5,935 nucleotides of DNA from an uncultured Archangium sp. (GTDB taxonomy: Bacteria > Myxococcota > Myxococcia > Myxococcales > Myxococcaceae), in the NCBI GenBank assembly GCA_946479335.1, contig CAMLFP010000347.1, positions 1 to 5,935 on the forward strand, in the 5' to 3' direction. Of this stretch, positions 5,445 to 5,935 are shown piece by piece. How positions within the stretch are numbered: the stretch's first letter is position 1; the number at the start of each line of letters is the position of its first letter. The notes under the pieces are model-generated. The model had not been told where the DNA came from, did no database searches, and saw only the letters and a list, made by a program, of their open reading frames with translations. The position numbers and the translations under genes were made by a program.

Positions 5445-5935
5445 GCGAACACCACCCGGCCGCTCGAGTACACGCGCGCGCCGCTCACGTACTTGAAGTG
5501 GAGCGACTGGCGCTCGGCGTGCCACTCCAGCGTCAGCGTCACCTCGTGGCCCGCGAGCATCAGGTTCTGGAACTTGAGCGCCTCGAGGCGCGTGAAGGCG
5601 CCCGTCATGGTGAAGGCCTCGCGCCCCCAGGCCACGGCCCAGTCGATCTGTGCGACGCCCGGCACCACGCCCAGCTCGGGGAAGTGCCCGGCCATCACGC
5701 GGAGGTCGGGCGTGATCTTCATCGTCAGCTCCGCGCGCGTCGGGCCCTTCTCGGCCCACGCCACGTCAGGGCGATCTGGAGCGAACAACGCGGTCAACAA
5801 CGCCTCCGTGGTCTTGCCCTGCGCGTTGACCGGCAGGGCCTCGGGAAACCTGAACCGGCGGGGTCTGGCCACCGGCTCGACCACCTCGTGCACTGCCGCC
5901 TTGAGTTGATCAATCAGATCTTTTCGCGGGAGCGC
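5441..5935 (-). CDS. AMP-ligase C-terminus fused to ApeI/FabA-like dehydratase (5' end outside window)
   Basis: The frame is open to the right edge and gives 164 residues here, ending with TGA at 5441-5443. Counting from the first codon (5933-5935), residues 1-51 look like the end of an acyl-CoA synthetase/AMP-ligase. They include RRFRFPEALPVNAQGKTTEA (26-45), where Lys41 sits at the A10 lysine position needed for adenylation. After a linker of about 14 residues, residues 66-164 form a hotdog dehydratase with GHFPELGVVPGVAQIDW (83-99). His84 is the catalytic His, and Asp98 aligns with FabA Asp84/FabZ Glu63. No stop, or ribosome site with a good start, separates the two parts, so I read one bifunctional protein. 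The GTG at 5893 is probably internal. The ligase would activate an aryl acid starter, and the dehydratase would form the double bonds of the polyene. The TGA overlaps the glycosyltransferase start. Confidence 0.88.
   Translation of the reverse strand, partial: ALPRKDLIDQLKAAVHEVVEPVARPRRFRFPEALPVNAQGKTTEALLTALFAPDRPDVAWAEKGPTRAELTMKITPDLRVMAGHFPELGVVPGVAQIDWAVAWGREAFTMTGAFTRLEALKFQNLMLAGHEVTLTLEWHAERQSLHFKYVSGARVYSSGRVVFA

Noticed and set aside
4746..5909. 387-residue plus-strand open frame opposite the glycosyltransferase and dehydratase
   Set aside because: It is an antisense shadow with low-complexity His/Arg/Ala composition, and the opposite strand has clear catalytic motifs throughout.

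Overview
The window is GC-rich with strongly GC-biased third codon positions. It looks like part of a bacterial chromosome, most plausibly a myxobacterium (Myxococcota) or another high-GC Gram-negative. The evidence is the base composition, an outer-membrane style export module (LolA-like carrier plus RND/MMPL permease), and a Lys/Ala/Pro-rich histone-H1-like protein tail of the sort seen in myxobacteria. The taxonomic call is inference.

The right-hand two thirds (about 1435-5935) is one minus-strand operon read from right to left. It encodes an AMP-ligase C-terminus fused to a hotdog dehydratase (open at the window edge), a family 2 glycosyltransferase, a 4HBT-type acyl thioesterase, a LolA-like periplasmic carrier and an MMPL/RND exporter. 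This set and order match the tailoring and export half of aryl polyene (APE/flexirubin-like) clusters. The ketosynthases, ketoreductase, ACPs and most of the ligase should lie beyond position 5935. In the inferred scheme, the ligase activates an aryl acid starter, the dehydratase helps build the conjugated polyene, the thioesterase edits or releases thioesters, the glycosyltransferase contributes to the lipid anchor, and LolA plus MMPL move the product to the outer membrane. The first three junctions are 4-base GTGA/ATGA start/stop overlaps. The LolA-MMPL junction is instead a 58-base gap filled mostly by a REP-like hairpin, and a half-copy of the same element sits at the start of the glycosyltransferase gene.

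Downstream of the exporter, a long imperfect inverted repeat spans its stop codon. Next, still on the minus strand, is a 295-residue helical protein of unknown function with a basic histone-like N-terminus and its own strong Shine-Dalgarno. The left edge holds the C-terminal end of an unidentified plus-strand gene. The convergent gap between these two genes (87-425) is occupied mainly by a tandem array of about thirteen 21-22 bp repeats.

No RNA genes, insertion sequences or CRISPR arrays were seen. The least explained features are the tandem array, the inverted repeat over the exporter stop codon, and the REP-like pieces at operon junctions.
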